DNA of 64,000 nt. Source: Cephalopachus bancanus. Its lineage: Eukaryota > Chordata > Mammalia > Primates > Tarsiidae. The stretch covers positions 2,976,001 through 3,040,000 of the forward strand of contig JAPVLO010000056.1 in NCBI GenBank assembly GCA_027257055.1. Reading direction: 5' to 3'. Below the pieces are notes generated by a model. It saw only the letters and a program-made list of their open reading frames with translations, did no database searches and was not told the origin of the DNA. The position numbers and the translations under genes were made by a program. Positions 21,680-32,112 of this stretch are shown here, piece by piece; position 1 is the first letter of the stretch, and every line of letters starts with the position of its first letter.

Positions 21680-23545
21680 AGGTTAATAAAAATTCACTCA
21701 GTGTCCACTTTGTGGTATGCATGATGCTAGACACTGGAGACAGAAATGGACAAGGCAGGGCTCTTGCTTTCAATTAACTCGCCACCCAGGAGGCAGACAA
21801 GAAGAGAAAGAATTACAATATGGCACATTTGGTGCTATGGCAGAGGAGAAAGTTGACTCCATGAGGATATAAGGAAAGGGCTTCTATCCCCCCATTTGGG
21901 AAGTCTGGAAGATAGGATTATGGGGGGAAGTACTAGAGAATGAGTGAGAGTTTAAGATGAAGAGAGACAGCATCCTTGGTGGAGGAAACAGTGTGAGCAA
22001 AGGCATGCACTTGTGAAACAAAGCTTCGTGTGCAGGACACTTTCATCGGCTCATTGTTACTGGAGAGTCACTAGTGAGTGTAGAGACTGGAGAGTTTGGT
22101 AGAGGACAAGTCACAGATGGCCCATCTTAGCTAATGAGCAAGTAGTTTAGGATTTTACATAGGGAAACCAAGCTCTCAGATCTATGTTTCTTTCCTAGAG
22201 GTATGCTGGAGGAAGGATTGGAGGTGATAAGACAGGAGTTAAGAAGATTGCTGTGTAATAAAAATCTGTAAAACAGATGATGGAGACGTTACATTAGGGG
22301 TGGAAAGAAGGTGACACATTTGGGATATATTGGTGGGGGCTGATGGTGTGAGGCCAGCAGAGAAGATAGAGGAAGGAGTCTAGGATGCTTTCAGGCTCCA
22401 GGTTGAAAATGCAGGTGTCTGCTGACACTGCTGTCTGTTGTGACAGAGATGACCATGATGGAAGCAGGGCTGGGGAGGCACAGGGTAGGGTGGTGAGTGT
22501 AGGGAGTTAAAGCTTGCTTCTCTGCATCTGACTTACCTGGGGGGGTCACTAATCTGGGGCTTTCCTGCAGATTGTTCCTATCAATTAGGACTAGAGATGT
22601 GGGCTTTGAAATATTTTTCTTTTTTTTTTTTTAAGTTGGAGTCTCACTCCATCGTCCAGGCTGAAGTGCAGTGGCACACTCATGGCCACCCCAGCATCAA
22701 CCTGCTAGGCTTCAGTGATCCTTTTGCCTCACCCTTCCAAGTAGCCAGAACCACAGGTGTGCTACAACGCCCGACTAATTTTTTTATTTATTGTAGAGAT
22801 GAGGTCTCACCAAGTTCCCAGGCTTGTCTCGAACCCCTGGCCTCAGGCAATTACCTTGTCTTGGCATCCCCAAATGCTGGGATTCTAGGCTTGAGCCACT
22901 GTGCCTGGCCAGCTTTGAAGTTTTTAGTAGAAAAAAAAAGGTATTAAAACAATGGGCATAAATGAAGTTATTCTGAGAGAATACATAAACTGAGAAGAGC
23001 AGTGGCCATAGGAGCCAATTCAGTAAAAACAAAAGGCAAGGCACCTACAACCAAATCAGACCGCTAGGAAGACCACTTAAAAGCCAATGCTGTCCATCAA
23101 AGTTACAGGCTGAGAAGGGTACGGAAGTAGGGAGGGCTCAGGGTCAAAGGCAGCAGAAGCAAGGTGAAGACTGTAGGCTGCTCACTGAGGCTGGCAACAG
23201 GGTGCTCATTAGCAACTGTGGCCAGAGCTGGCCAAGTATTCATGCAGGTGAAAATCAGGTGACAGGTGTGAGAGGCTTGGGGGAGGCCAATAGAAGGGGG
23301 CTGAGAAGGGCAGGAGGTTGTGAGAACACCTGTCAAAGGAGGCAGATGTGCAAATGAAAGTTGTATTTGATGATTGTTCAGGGATGAGAGCACCCTGAGC
23401 AGACTCATAAGCTGAGAGGAAGTAGCCAGTAAAGAAAGGAGGAGTTGAGGAACAAATTGAGAGAGGAGGTGTTCGACGGAGTAAATATCCAAGAAGGCAA
23501 CAGAAGGGAGAGTAGGGAGGAAGGGAGGCCTCCAATAGGGAAAAT
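21680..23545 (-). repeat. Long L2 LINE copy split by an Alu
   Basis: The reverse L2 reads from its 3' end inward: GTATGCATGATGCTAGACAC, GGGCTCTTGCTTTCAATTAAC, GTGAGCAAAGGCATGCAC, TGGGATATATTGGTGGGGGC. After the Alu it continues with CCAATGCTGTCCATCAAAG to GAGGAACAAATTGAGAGAGG. It is among the longest ancient elements here. Antisense frames of 129 and 108 codons at 23103-23535 are its decayed sequence. Confidence 0.65.
22620..22911 (-). repeat. Alu SINE, full length
   Basis: Complete reverse dimer with a long T tail, inserted in the L2. GCTTTGAAATATTTTT and GCTTTGAAGTTTTT at the edges are the target-site duplication. The 116-codon frame through it is antisense Alu. Confidence 0.95.
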
Positions 23546-23624
23546 ACTCTTCCTGTGGGCTAGAGCAAAGGAGATGAAAATCCCGTACAATCCATTAATC
23601 TCAGAAAAGTGCAACACTGTGTTA

Positions 23625-23845
23625 AAATACAAGTCAGACAGACACGAATTCCTGTACTCACCCTGCCACTTAGTAGATTTACGAACTGAAAAGTCGCATG
23701 AACTTTCTAGCTCTGTGCTCCTTACCTGTAAAGTAGGCTAAGGGTATGGGCTCCCCTGCAGGTTATCAGGAAGATTCTATGAGAGCAAGTATGTAAAGCA
23801 TCTAGCACAGTCCTGACACCTAGTAAGTGCTAAGTACATGAACTT
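23625..23845 (+). repeat. MIR SINE
   Basis: AAGTCAGACAGACACGAATTCC, TTTCTAGCTCTGTGCTCC, CCTGTAAAGTAGGCTAAGG and GCATCTAGCACAGTCCTGAC give a nearly complete MIR. Confidence 0.9.
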
Positions 23846-23849
23846 GTTT

Positions 23850-24675
23850 GTATTGTTTTTGTCATTGATATAATCATTATACAGTTTCAACTATGGATTC
23901 AATAAGCTTTTGTGGTGTTCTAACCAGCAAACCCAATCACGCTGCTTTTGTTAATATCAAAAATATATTTTAAATTTCAAATAACTTTCTTACACGTTAT
24001 TTAGAATAAAACAATTTTCTTAAATAAGGATGGCCTTGTGTGGCACACATGTATAATAAGGCAGAGATATTGTCTTCTATTTTTTTCTCCTCTTGAGTCT
24101 CTGTCTCTTACAGTCTTACAAATTTAGGTCTTTAATGATATAATACCCTACAAAGATTTTGACTGTGTTTCTCTTGAATTTATTTTAAAACCGATTTTAA
24201 AAGCTTCTAGAAAGTCTTCACATAACGGAAAATATTAGAATGTAGAAACTCACCAATGAGGTTATTCATCAAAGCAGACATTCTGTGGGACTGACTATAC
24301 CTCATTCAGTAATGTCACAACATTAGAGGTAGGCAGATGAAGATCATTCACATAAAACGTTCATGTGAGAGACTTCAATCTCTGGCATTTTCTTTTTCTT
24401 CTTCCTTTCTTCTTTATGTCTGTCTCTTTTTTTTTTCTCTCCAGAGCAAATAAAAAAGCAAAGTAAGCATTGCCTTCATGAAAAATAAGCAATAAACATA
24501 TCCATAATTACCTTGGCTAAGTCTTTGGCATTTACACAAGTCATTTAATATGTATCCACATAAGATGATCATTGCTGTTTACTAGTCAGCCATGGTCATT
24601 TACAGGGTCTACTTTCAAGGTTCACTCTGGGATCAGAAAGAGGAAAAGACACAGCTCTTTCTCTTAAAAGATCCT
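23850..24675. other. A+T-rich unique sequence
   Basis: No repeat or gene is recognised. A pyrimidine-rich tract spans 24375-24443. Confidence 0.4.
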
Positions 24676-24679
24676 CACA

Positions 24680-24800
24680 GACAAAGCATTGGGATTTAGA
24701 GAATGATTTGTCCAGGGTTACAGTGTTAATGGGGATAGAGCCTACAACTTGAATGCAGGATTTCTGAAACCAAAATCAGAGCCATATCCAGTATACCACC
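24680..24800 (-). repeat. MIR SINE fragment
   Basis: TTTGTCCAGGGTTACAGTG, ACTTGAATGCAGGATTTC and CCATATCCAGTATACCACC are the 5' half of MIR in reverse. Confidence 0.65.
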
Positions 24801-25040
24801 ATTGTTCCTTCATGAGAAGCACAGTCTTTGCATGGAATTTATAAATGTTGGCAAGCATGGTATTATAAAATTCATTTTTCCAGCTAAGAATATTCTCTTT
24901 CACCCCTTTGCATTCTACTTAGGAATGACCTTTTCCTCATTCCCACTTCCAGTTAAGCTGCTTGCTTTGTTCTACCTGCTACTTAACCATATATTTTGTG
25001 TCACAACAACTTGGTTATAGGGCCCAAACTTTTATTTGGC
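24800..25040. other. Unique sequence
   Basis: No family is recognised. Confidence 0.35.
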
Positions 25041-25044
25041 TGGC

Positions 25045-25240
25045 AGAGGGTGGAAGTGGGCTGTTTTTAACACTTAGGTTTAAATCTCCACAACTTAGGT
25101 TTAAAACCCCTCCACTGACTAGCTGTGAGATCTTGAGTAAATTATGACCCATGGTGCTTTTGCTTCCTTATCTGTAAGATGCGAGTAATCCACTTCCCTC
25201 CTAGAGTTGCAGTGAGGACTGAATAAACTTATCTTTGTGA
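25045..25240 (+). repeat. MIR SINE with a short internal duplication
   Basis: ACTGACTAGCTGTGAGATCTTG, TTCCTTATCTGTAAGATGCG and TTGCAGTGAGGACTGAATAA are MIR. The motif ACTTAGGTTTAAA occurs twice in tandem near 25073-25104. Confidence 0.82.
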
Positions 25241-25301
25241 GGTGCCCAATTTAAGCGTGGGCTCTGGAGCCAGAATGCTTGTGTTTAAATCCTTGCTCTG
25301 T

Positions 25302-25593
25302 GGCCAGTCTCTGTGGCTCAGCTTGCCATCCCAGCACTTTGGGAGGCTGAGGCGAGTGGATTGCTTGAGTCCGTGGGTTCGAGACCAGCCCAGGTAACTT
25401 GGCAAGACCTCGTCTCTCCAATAAATTAACAATTAGGCAGGCATGGTAGTGCATGCCTGTAGTTCCAGCTACTTGGACAGCTGAGGTGGAAGGATCATTG
25501 GAGCCCAGCAGGTCGACTCTGGGGTGGCCATGAGTGTGCCACTGCACTCCATCCTGGGTGACAGAGGGAGACTCTAACTTAAAAAAAAAAAAA
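25302..25593 (+). repeat. Alu SINE, first of a head-to-tail pair
   Basis: A complete dimer with box A altered (TGGCTCAGCTTGCCATCCC) and an A tail of 13. It lies inside the MIR and immediately before a second Alu. Confidence 0.95.
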
Positions 25594-25597
25594 TCCA

Positions 25598-25893
25598 GCC
25601 GGGCTCGGTGGCTCAGCCTGTAATCCCACGCCTTTGGAAGGCTGAGGTGAGTGAATTGCCTGAGCCCGCGGGTTCGAGGCCCGCCTGGGCAACTTGGCGA
25701 GACCTCATTTCTACAATAAATCAAAAATGAGCTGGGCATGGTAGCGCGTGCCTGTAGTTCCAGCTACTTGGAAGACTGAGGCGGAAGGATCGCCGGATCC
25801 CAGCAGGTCGAGGCTGTGGTGGCCGGGAGCGGCCACTGCACTCCAGTCTGGGTAACAGAGTGAGACTCCAACTCAAAAAAAAAAAAAAAAAAA
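25598..25893 (+). repeat. Alu SINE, young type, second of the pair
   Basis: Close to the apparent young consensus: GCCGGGCTCGGTGGCTCAG start, box B in GCGGGTTCGAGGCCCGC, right arm GTGGCCGGGAGCGGCCAC, A tail near 19. AAATCC before it (25591-25596) and after it (25891-25896) suggests insertion into the end of the first Alu tail. Confidence 0.96.
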
Positions 25894-26091
25894 TCCTTGC
25901 TTTGCTACTTTCTAGCTGTACCATATCAGACAATTTACAGATTCTCTGCGCCTCAGTTTCCCCATCTACAACATGGGGATAAGAAAGTTACCTACCTCAT
26001 AGGGCTGTTGTAAGAACAAATTGAGTCAGTCCACACAAATGCTTAGTGCCTGAGGTATAACAAGGACTCACTAAATGAGAGTTTTTATCTG

Positions 26092-26995
26092 ATCATCTTT
26101 ATTATTAATAATAATTATTAATGGATGTACTTTGATCCTAAGTCCAAATCCTCAAATGTTTTCAGGCCTGAATAAAATCTAAACGGCAAGCGAGCTCCCG
26201 GCACCCACACAGCAGCTTGCCCTCTAACACTTTGAGTGTATATCATTGTTCTTGAACAAACAGATGCTGCCTCTGAGTTTGGACATCAATGGACTTGAAA
26301 CACACATTAGGATAACCTCTTAACCATGTCCTATAAATATTCATTGTGGCTTTATTCTTTGTTGCAATGAAAGAGCCCAACAATAATTCCTGGGGTTGCT
26401 GAGCCTCCGTGTGGTCAGAGCAGCCAGGAGTCTGGAGAAGCTGGCCAAATGGGATCAGGATTGCAGGTCATTCCACTTCTGCTCACCATCATTCCTCTTC
26501 TTCCTCAGAAGATCCAGACACAGTTTTGTTCTTTTTGCTTCCTCAGCTCCTAGAGTGCCCCATGGCCCATGCCACATGCGCTGTAAGACTCCTCCCCATC
26601 TCAATGGGTGTTCGATGATGGCCAGAAAGAAAGAGTGATTCTAGAAGAGTGGTTCTGGAAGGACAGTAACCGGAGATGCCAGAACCCATGTGGCAGGGTC
26701 CTAGGAATCTCTGCAAACCTGGATTCAACTTAGGTGAATTCCGATGCCCAGGGTGAGGTGGGCTCAGAAGCAGAGGTCCCTGGGGAGAAAGCTGTGATCA
26801 CAGTCAGGTAGTAGCCACCCTTTTATTTTTTTGTTTCACTAGGATCTAGTCAGTGCTTGGTGGCAGGACATAGAGAGGGCATGGTTAGAGGATTTGTAGG
26901 CAGGCTGGGGAAATAACACTTGTCAGGCTGCTGCTCAGCAGGTTGTGAAATAGGGTAGGTCCTAGTTCAAGTAGAAAATGGGAAGATAAGAAGCA
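26092..26995. other. Mostly unique sequence
   Basis: It begins with a TTATTAATAATAATTATTAATGG inverted-repeat-like tract at 26100-26122. No exon is recognised; overlapping frames of 61-80 codons at 26396-26728 lie on both strands. Confidence 0.4.
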
Positions 26996-26999
26996 AGCA

Positions 27000-27190
27000 T
27001 TTATTGAATACCTACTTTGTTCTAATAACTAGGTGCTATTCATATATTATCTCATTTAATCTTTATATTCCTTTAATCTCCATTTTATAGATGAAAAAAA
27101 AAACTTCAGTGGAATTAAGCATTTCTCCTAAATCACACAGCTTCAAACTGACCAATACAAGATTCAAATTCCAGTTCATTTGACTTCTGA
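27000..27190 (-). repeat. MIR SINE
   Basis: Reverse MIR: ATTTATTGAATACCTACTTTG, TATTATCTCATTTAATCTTT, CCATTTTATAGATGAAAAA, TCCTAAATCACACAGCTTC. Confidence 0.88.
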
Positions 27191-27194
27191 GCAC

Positions 27195-27750
27195 TTGAGA
27201 TTTTCAGAATCCTCTTCTCTCCAGGCTTGTGTCCAAGGTAATCACGGTAGGGAGGGATTAGGGGGAAAGGTTGCAGCTAGGTAGACAGGCAGATTAGATT
27301 TGAGCTCCAGGCCCAGGGTCACAAAACAGATGACAGATTCCACCTGTTGGTGGGGTTCTTCCTACTGGATACTGCCACCTAGTTGGCTTGGCTCAGAGAC
27401 TGTGTGGGCATGGTTAACTCGATAGGTAGCAGGGATCAGGGATTCACAGGTGGCACCTGGAAACCCAACTACACAGTCCCAATCTACAGCCCTGGTAGGC
27501 AGGGTCTGCCATTCTTGTTTTCTTGCTGCTTGATTCAATCTCCATAAAAAAAGATAACTTATAGACAAGAGGAAGAGGAGGTCATGTGAACTAATTAGAG
27601 GTTGTTAGGAACCTTCTTCCAATATTTACACATATGAGTGAAACTGCTGGTTGGCCTGATTACTGGGTCTCCCCAGTGTGATCACAAGGCTGGCAGAGAA
27701 CAAGGAAGAGGGTGAAGGAAGCACCAGGAACTGAGTGGCTTTCAGCAGGA
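27195..27750. other. Unique sequence, no feature recognised
   Basis: Nothing is assigned. Confidence 0.4.
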
Positions 27751-27754
27751 GCCT

Positions 27755-27875
27755 TGCAAATGGTCCTGTGACCTTATGCAAATTTCTTAACCTCTCTAGG
27801 CTTCAGTCAAATACTCTATAAAAAAGAATCACTAAAAAAAAAATGTAAATGAAGCTCTTTGAACTGGATGAAGAA
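27755..27875 (+). repeat. MIR SINE fragment
   Basis: GGTCCTGTGACCTTATGCAA followed by TTTCTTAACCTCTCTAGGC is the MIR core. Confidence 0.65.
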
Positions 27876-27924
27876 GCAACATAAATGTTGAATAGTCTTA
27901 ATAGTACCTTTACATCGAGAAAAA

Positions 27925-28140
27925 GAATCCTACATCTATTGAGTTTCCAAAATGCTTCCCTGTACAAGCTGTAGCTCAATCTCCTAACAACCCCGTGATG
28001 TTGGTTGGGAGGTATTGTTCTCAGTCCTGTTGTACTGACAGGAAAACAGAGACTCTGAGAGGATATATTTTGTTCAAAGTGAGAAGGTTTGAGAGTGAGG
28101 TGAAACTGGATACTAGTGAATTGGTGTCACGTGAAGTAGA
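27925..28140 (-). repeat. MIR SINE
   Basis: Reverse MIR: AAAATGCTTCCCTGTACAAG, CAATCTCCTAACAACCCCG, CAGGAAAACAGAGACTCTG. It ends next to an Alu. Confidence 0.75.
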
Positions 28141-28154
28141 AAATGCAAATGGCA

Positions 28155-28452
28155 GCCCAGCATGGTGGCTGAAACCTGCAATCCCAGCACTTTGGGAGAC
28201 TGAGGTAAGGGGATTGACTGAAACCAGGGGTTCGAAACCATCATGGGCAACTTGGCGAGACCTCACTCTACAATAAATAAAAAAATTAGCTGGACATGGT
28301 AGCGAGCACCTGTAGTTCCGGCTACTTGGAAGGTTGAGGTAGAAGGATTGCCTGAACCCAGCGGGTTGACACTGGGGTGGCCATGAGTGTGCTGCTGCAC
28401 TCCAGCCTGGGCAATGGAGTGAGACTCCAATTCAAAGAAAAAAAGAAAAAAA
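28155..28452 (+). repeat. Alu SINE, full length
   Basis: A complete dimer with a mixed A/G tail. A 14-base target-site duplication with one mismatch (AAATGCAAATGGCA at 28141-28154, AAATGCAAGTGGCA at 28453-28466) brackets it. Confidence 0.97.
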
Positions 28453-28504
28453 AAATGCAAGTGGCACCAGATAGAGCTATAGATTCAGAATAGTCCAATG
28501 AAAA

Positions 28505-28660
28505 TGACAATGCTACGAAGTGTTGCTATCTGTTGTTTAAACAAAGAAACAGAGATGCAAGACGCTAAGAAACTGGTGCAAAAGTGGTTGAGCTAAAAGC
28601 CCAACATATCTAACTCCTCAAGCCTTACGTCTATTCCCCTACCCCAAGCTGCAGATTAGA
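28505..28660 (-). repeat. MIR SINE fragment
   Basis: AAACAGAGATGCAAGACGC, AAAGTGGTTGAGCTAAAAGC and AACTCCTCAAGCCTTACG fit reverse MIR. Confidence 0.55.
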
Positions 28661-28664
28661 AGTC

Positions 28665-28800
28665 ATTCCTTAATTTAACAAGTCATTATTGAGTTATCTT
28701 CTATGTCAAACTCTCATCTAAACACTGGAGAAACAACAATAAACAGAGTCCCTGCTCTCATGAAGCTTATATTCTGATACTTAATGAGCAAAAAAATAAA
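28665..28800 (-). repeat. L2 LINE 3' end
   Basis: Reverse L2: AACAAGTCATTATTGAGTTA, CATCTAAACACTGGAGAAAC, GAGTCCCTGCTCTCATGAAGC. Confidence 0.75.
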
Positions 28801-28819
28801 ACTACGGTACGTTAGGTGC

Positions 28820-29601
28820 TGTTATGACTTGAATTGTGTTTCCCCAAAAGATATATTGAAGTTTTAACCCCTAGTACTTCAGAAGGCAGGTTATTTAGAC
28901 ACAGGATCATTGCAGATGTCCCCAAATTATGATGGTCCGACTTATGATTTTTCCACTTTATGACTGTATGAAAGCGATCTGCATTCAGTAGAAAGCATCC
29001 TCTGAATTTTGATCTTTTGTCTTTTAATTATTACAAAATTTTTATTTTTATTATCATAAACCAAACTTTGTGTTAGATGATTTTGCCCAACTGTAGACTA
29101 ATGTACTCTGAGCACATTTATGATAGGCCAGGCTAGGCTACAATGTTCAGTAGGTTAGGTATTAAATGCATTTTCAACTTAAGATATTTTGGACTTAAAA
29201 TGGGTTTATTGGGATGTAACCCCATCATGAGCTGAAGAACATCTGTTCTTAAGTTTAGATAGGGTCATACTGGAGTAGGTTGGGCCATTAATACAATATG
29301 GCTGCTGTTCTTATAAGAAGAAGGCAGAGACACACAGGGAGAAGATGGCCGTATGAAAAAAGAGACAGAGATTGGACTGAGGTATTTACAAGCTGAGAAA
29401 CTGAGAACTGCCAACAAATCCCAGAATTGAGGAAGAGGCAAGGAAGGAAACTCCTCTACAGGTTTCAGAGGGAGTACAGCTCTGACCACACCTTGAATTT
29501 GGATTTTTGACCTTCGGAACTGTGCAACAATACATTTCTATTGCTCTAAAGCATTCAATGTGGGGTGCTTCTAAAAATAGCAGTCATAGAAAACAAATAC
29601 A
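28820..29601 (+). repeat. MLT1 LTR split by a Tigger-like MITE
   Basis: It begins TGTTATGACTTGAATTGTG and ends near AAAACAAATACA. Between these come TTTCCCCAAAAGATATATTG, GGTCATACTGGAGTAGG and TTTGACCTTCGGAACTGTGC. About 450 bases remain once the nested element is removed. Confidence 0.85.
28913..29245. mobile_element. Tigger-like MITE nested in an MLT1 LTR
   Basis: Terminal CAGATGT and ACATCTG are inverted. Inside lie GACTTATGATTTTTCCACTTTATG, GTGTTAGATGATTTTGCCC and TGGGTTTATTGGGATGTAACC. It is non-coding. Confidence 0.75.
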
Positions 29602-29604
29602 GGT

Positions 29605-30080
29605 GGTGATATATCTTATCTAGAGCAATGAAATAAACAAACAACAGTAACAATTTAAAAAGTTCAAAAAAAAAGTCTGTTTTTCTGAGATGGAGTGAAG
29701 ACTGCCACTGATGTGAAAACTAAGGTGCTTTCTAGCTTCCTACGAGGAATACACGTCCTCAGCCTGCCTGCCACACGTTGGCCTTTGCAGGCTCTCTTCC
29801 CTAGCCTGCAGGCTGTCTACTGTGGCAGCTTCGCAGCTCACCTCTACGCGAACTTGACTTGAAAGGGTTTACTAAGCAAATTAATAATGTAAACGAGATT
29901 GCAGCTAGCCCTTTTCGTGCAGGAGCAGCGGTGAAGGCCTACTGCACAATAATTGTCTGCATACAAATGGATGCCGCAGTTGAAAATGAATCTGCAATGC
30001 TCGGAGAAGCAGGCCATCAAGGCTGCTGATGGGGTACACTTTGGTACCCATTCAGATCATTTTTGCTATTACACCAATCA
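29605..30080. other. Repeat-free sequence, candidate conserved element
   Basis: 29840-30060 is unlike its surroundings: it keeps several CpGs (CACCTCTACGCGAACTTG, TTTTCGTGCAGG, GATGCCGCAG) beside AATTAATAATGTAAACGAG, which combines TAAT and forkhead-like GTAAAC words. A regulatory role is inference only. Confidence 0.35.
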
Positions 30081-30084
30081 TAGC

Positions 30085-30300
30085 AAATCCACATAGTGCT
30101 TTCTACCTTACAGCACTGTGCTTTTCACATCAGGTTTTTCGTGTCCTTCTCGCAACAACTCAGGGAGGTGGGTGATTCCCATTTTATAGATGAGGAAACT
30201 GAAACTTTGAGCGGTTGGGAAACTAGTCACAGGCTCCGAGTTTGCCAGTGTGGGGCCTTTAGGCCAGAGCTTCTGCTTCCAGATCTCGTGTGTGGTTGGA
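30085..30300 (-). repeat. MIR SINE
   Basis: Reverse MIR: TCTCGCAACAACTCAGGGAGG, CCCATTTTATAGATGAGGAA, AACTAGTCACAGGCTCCG. Confidence 0.88.
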
Positions 30301-30321
30301 AGCTTCCTAAAAAACAAAATA

Positions 30322-30607
30322 GGCCAGGCTCAGTGGCTCAGCCTGTAATCCCAGCACTTTGGGAGGCCAAGACGAATGGATTGCCTGAGCCGGTGTGTTC
30401 GAGATCAGCCCAGGCAACTTGGTGAGACCTTGACTCTACAATAAATCGAAAACTAGCAGAGCATGGTAATACACACCTGTAGTTCCAGCTACTTGGAAGG
30501 CTGAGGCAGAAGGATCGCCGGGCGCCCAGCAGGTCAATGCTGGGGTGGCCGTTAGTGTGCCACTGCACTCCAGCCTGGACGATAGAGTGAGATTCCAACT
30601 CAAAAAA
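30322..30607 (+). repeat. Alu SINE, full length
   Basis: Complete dimer AGGCCAGGCTCAGTGGC to GATTCCAACTCAAAAAAC, landing just after a MIR. The A-rich flanks make the exact target site unclear. Confidence 0.95.
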
Positions 30608-30661
30608 CAAACAGCCAAACAAACACGTCTTTCCGAAATTCAGCTGTTCATGGTCTTTTAG

Positions 30662-30850
30662 TAATAGCTAACCTTTAACTGATTACCAAACACTAAGAAA
30701 ACGTTTTACAATTTAATTCTCACTCTAACCTATGAAGAAGGGAATGTTACTCCCACAAAGAAATGGAGGCTCAGAGACATTATATGACTTTTCGAGGGTC
30801 ACAGGTAGGTGGTAAGAACAGTCTGAAGTCAAAGCTTAGTTCTTCTCTAC
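30662..30850 (-). repeat. MIR SINE
   Basis: Reverse MIR: CAAACACTAAGAAAACG, TTAATTCTCACTCTAACC, GAAATGGAGGCTCAGAG, GGTCACAGGTAGGTGG. Confidence 0.82.
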
Positions 30851-30884
30851 CTAGATCTTAATTCATTCTACGGGAGAGATGGCT

Positions 30885-31015
30885 GTTAAAAATTCAGATT
30901 CCTGGGCCACAAAATTTGCCAAATCCAGAATTTCTAAAGGTGGACTTTGGATTGGGCACACATACTATGTTCCCTGGTAATTCTGACACCCTGTTTCTCT
31001 CAGTGATGCTAATTT
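30885..31015. repeat. MER5-like hAT-Charlie remnant
   Basis: AAATTCAGATTCCTGGGCC, CAGAATTTCTAAAGGTGG and CCTGGTAATTCTGACACC follow the MER5/MER20-class order. Confidence 0.55.
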
Positions 31016-31019
31016 GCAT

Positions 31020-31680
31020 CTTCTTTAGTCCAGCTTAAGGCTCCTTGACTTCTCCTTCCTTAAGTTCCTTCTGGAAAAAAGCATGTGGACTGCAAATGTC
31101 CCCAAAATAGCAGAGAAATATACACCAGTTGATTCTGAAGTTGATACGTCTCCACATGAAGGGTGAAGAGTGTCCGCAGCTGGGTTCAATAGAGGTGCCA
31201 CCTCTCACCTCCATCGCCAGGCAGCCAGGGGCCCCGAGGTGCCTGTCAGTGAGTGGAGGAAGCCCTTTGGGACTGAATCTGGCATTTTCATTTATCATGC
31301 AAATGAAAGAAGTTAAATTAGGTCGTGTCAGGGACTTGCAAATCAAAATTGTGCCAGAGGGTTCTTCCATGGCCACAGTGGGGCCTGTGCTGAGGGATCT
31401 TCAGATGCTGCTATTTTTTAAATTTCCTGTCAAATCAAGGAGTTTCTGGTACGAGGCTTCTTTGGCATGAGGTATGTTCACTGTTCAGGAATCTACAGGA
31501 ATGATTCATAGCCAGTCCCTAGCTTCTGTCTCTGCTGGATTCAGACAGGGAAGCACTAGGTGCTTGCCCTGTGAATTCAATGAAAAAGGCTACTAGAGGC
31601 TTATCTGAATTAGATTGAGCTAATCATTGCAGTGCAGGGGGCCGTTCCTGGCTGGACACTTACCTTCACAGAAGGGGCTC
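31020..31680. other. Unique sequence
   Basis: No repeat is recognised. Opposed frames of 113 codons on each strand at 31035-31470 have no recognisable motif. Confidence 0.4.
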
Positions 31681-31684
31681 ATGC

Positions 31685-31800
31685 CTGGCTTCTGTGACTT
31701 ATGAACTAGAGGACACCAGACAAATCGCTTAACCTCTCTGAGCCTCATCTCATCCATCTGGGTCCTTTTCACTGTGTCTGACAATTTGCAGGTGTGCAGG
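31685..31800 (+). repeat. MIR SINE fragment
   Basis: GGCTTCTGTGACTTATGAAC, AATCGCTTAACCTCTCTGAG and CCTCATCTCATCCATCTG form the MIR core. Confidence 0.7.
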
Positions 31801-31969
31801 ATACACTACATATGCTCCAGTAATTCAATTCCTCATATTTGCCAATGGGAGAATAGATGGGATACAGATGAATAGTCAAAGGTCGATTTATAATACTTAG
31901 TTTATTAATTTGGTGACACACTCATTTGCTACCCATGCATTTGCTTCTGGTAGGAAGGTTTGTGTGGAT

Positions 31970-32112
31970 TTGCATCTGTCCTTTCCCTTGAGCCTGGGAC
32001 TAAATTTTTGACTCCCTTCCTAATTCTCTTACGTGAGACAGTCAAGCCCTTTGCACACAGTCAGCATTTGCTACCTGCTGCTGAATCGCTGCCTGAATAC
32101 ATGAATAATTTG
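31970..32112 (+). repeat. Possible L2 3' end
   Basis: TTTGCACACAGTCAGCATTTG and CTGAATACATGAATAATTTG resemble an L2 terminus. Confidence 0.35.

Larger units (their letters stand above)
25255..26090 (+). repeat. MIR SINE interrupted by two Alus
   Basis: GGGCTCTGGAGCCAGAATGC and TTTAAATCCTTGCT precede the Alus. TCCTTGCTTTGCTACTTTC, CTCAGTTTCCCCATCTAC and GAAAGTTACCTACCTCATAGG follow them, restoring one MIR. Confidence 0.9.

Noticed and set aside
23103..23535. Two overlapping minus frames of 129 and 108 codons
   Set aside because: They fall in L2 sequence. Although in the L2 sense direction, they are in different frames and carry no reverse transcriptase motif I can recognise.
25251..25739. 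162-codon minus-strand open frame
   Set aside because: It runs antisense through the tandem Alu pair; the same residue patterns recur in every Alu of the window.
31035..31470. 113-codon frames on both strands as a possible gene
   Set aside because: Perfectly opposed frames with no motif, no splice context and no repeat-independent support.
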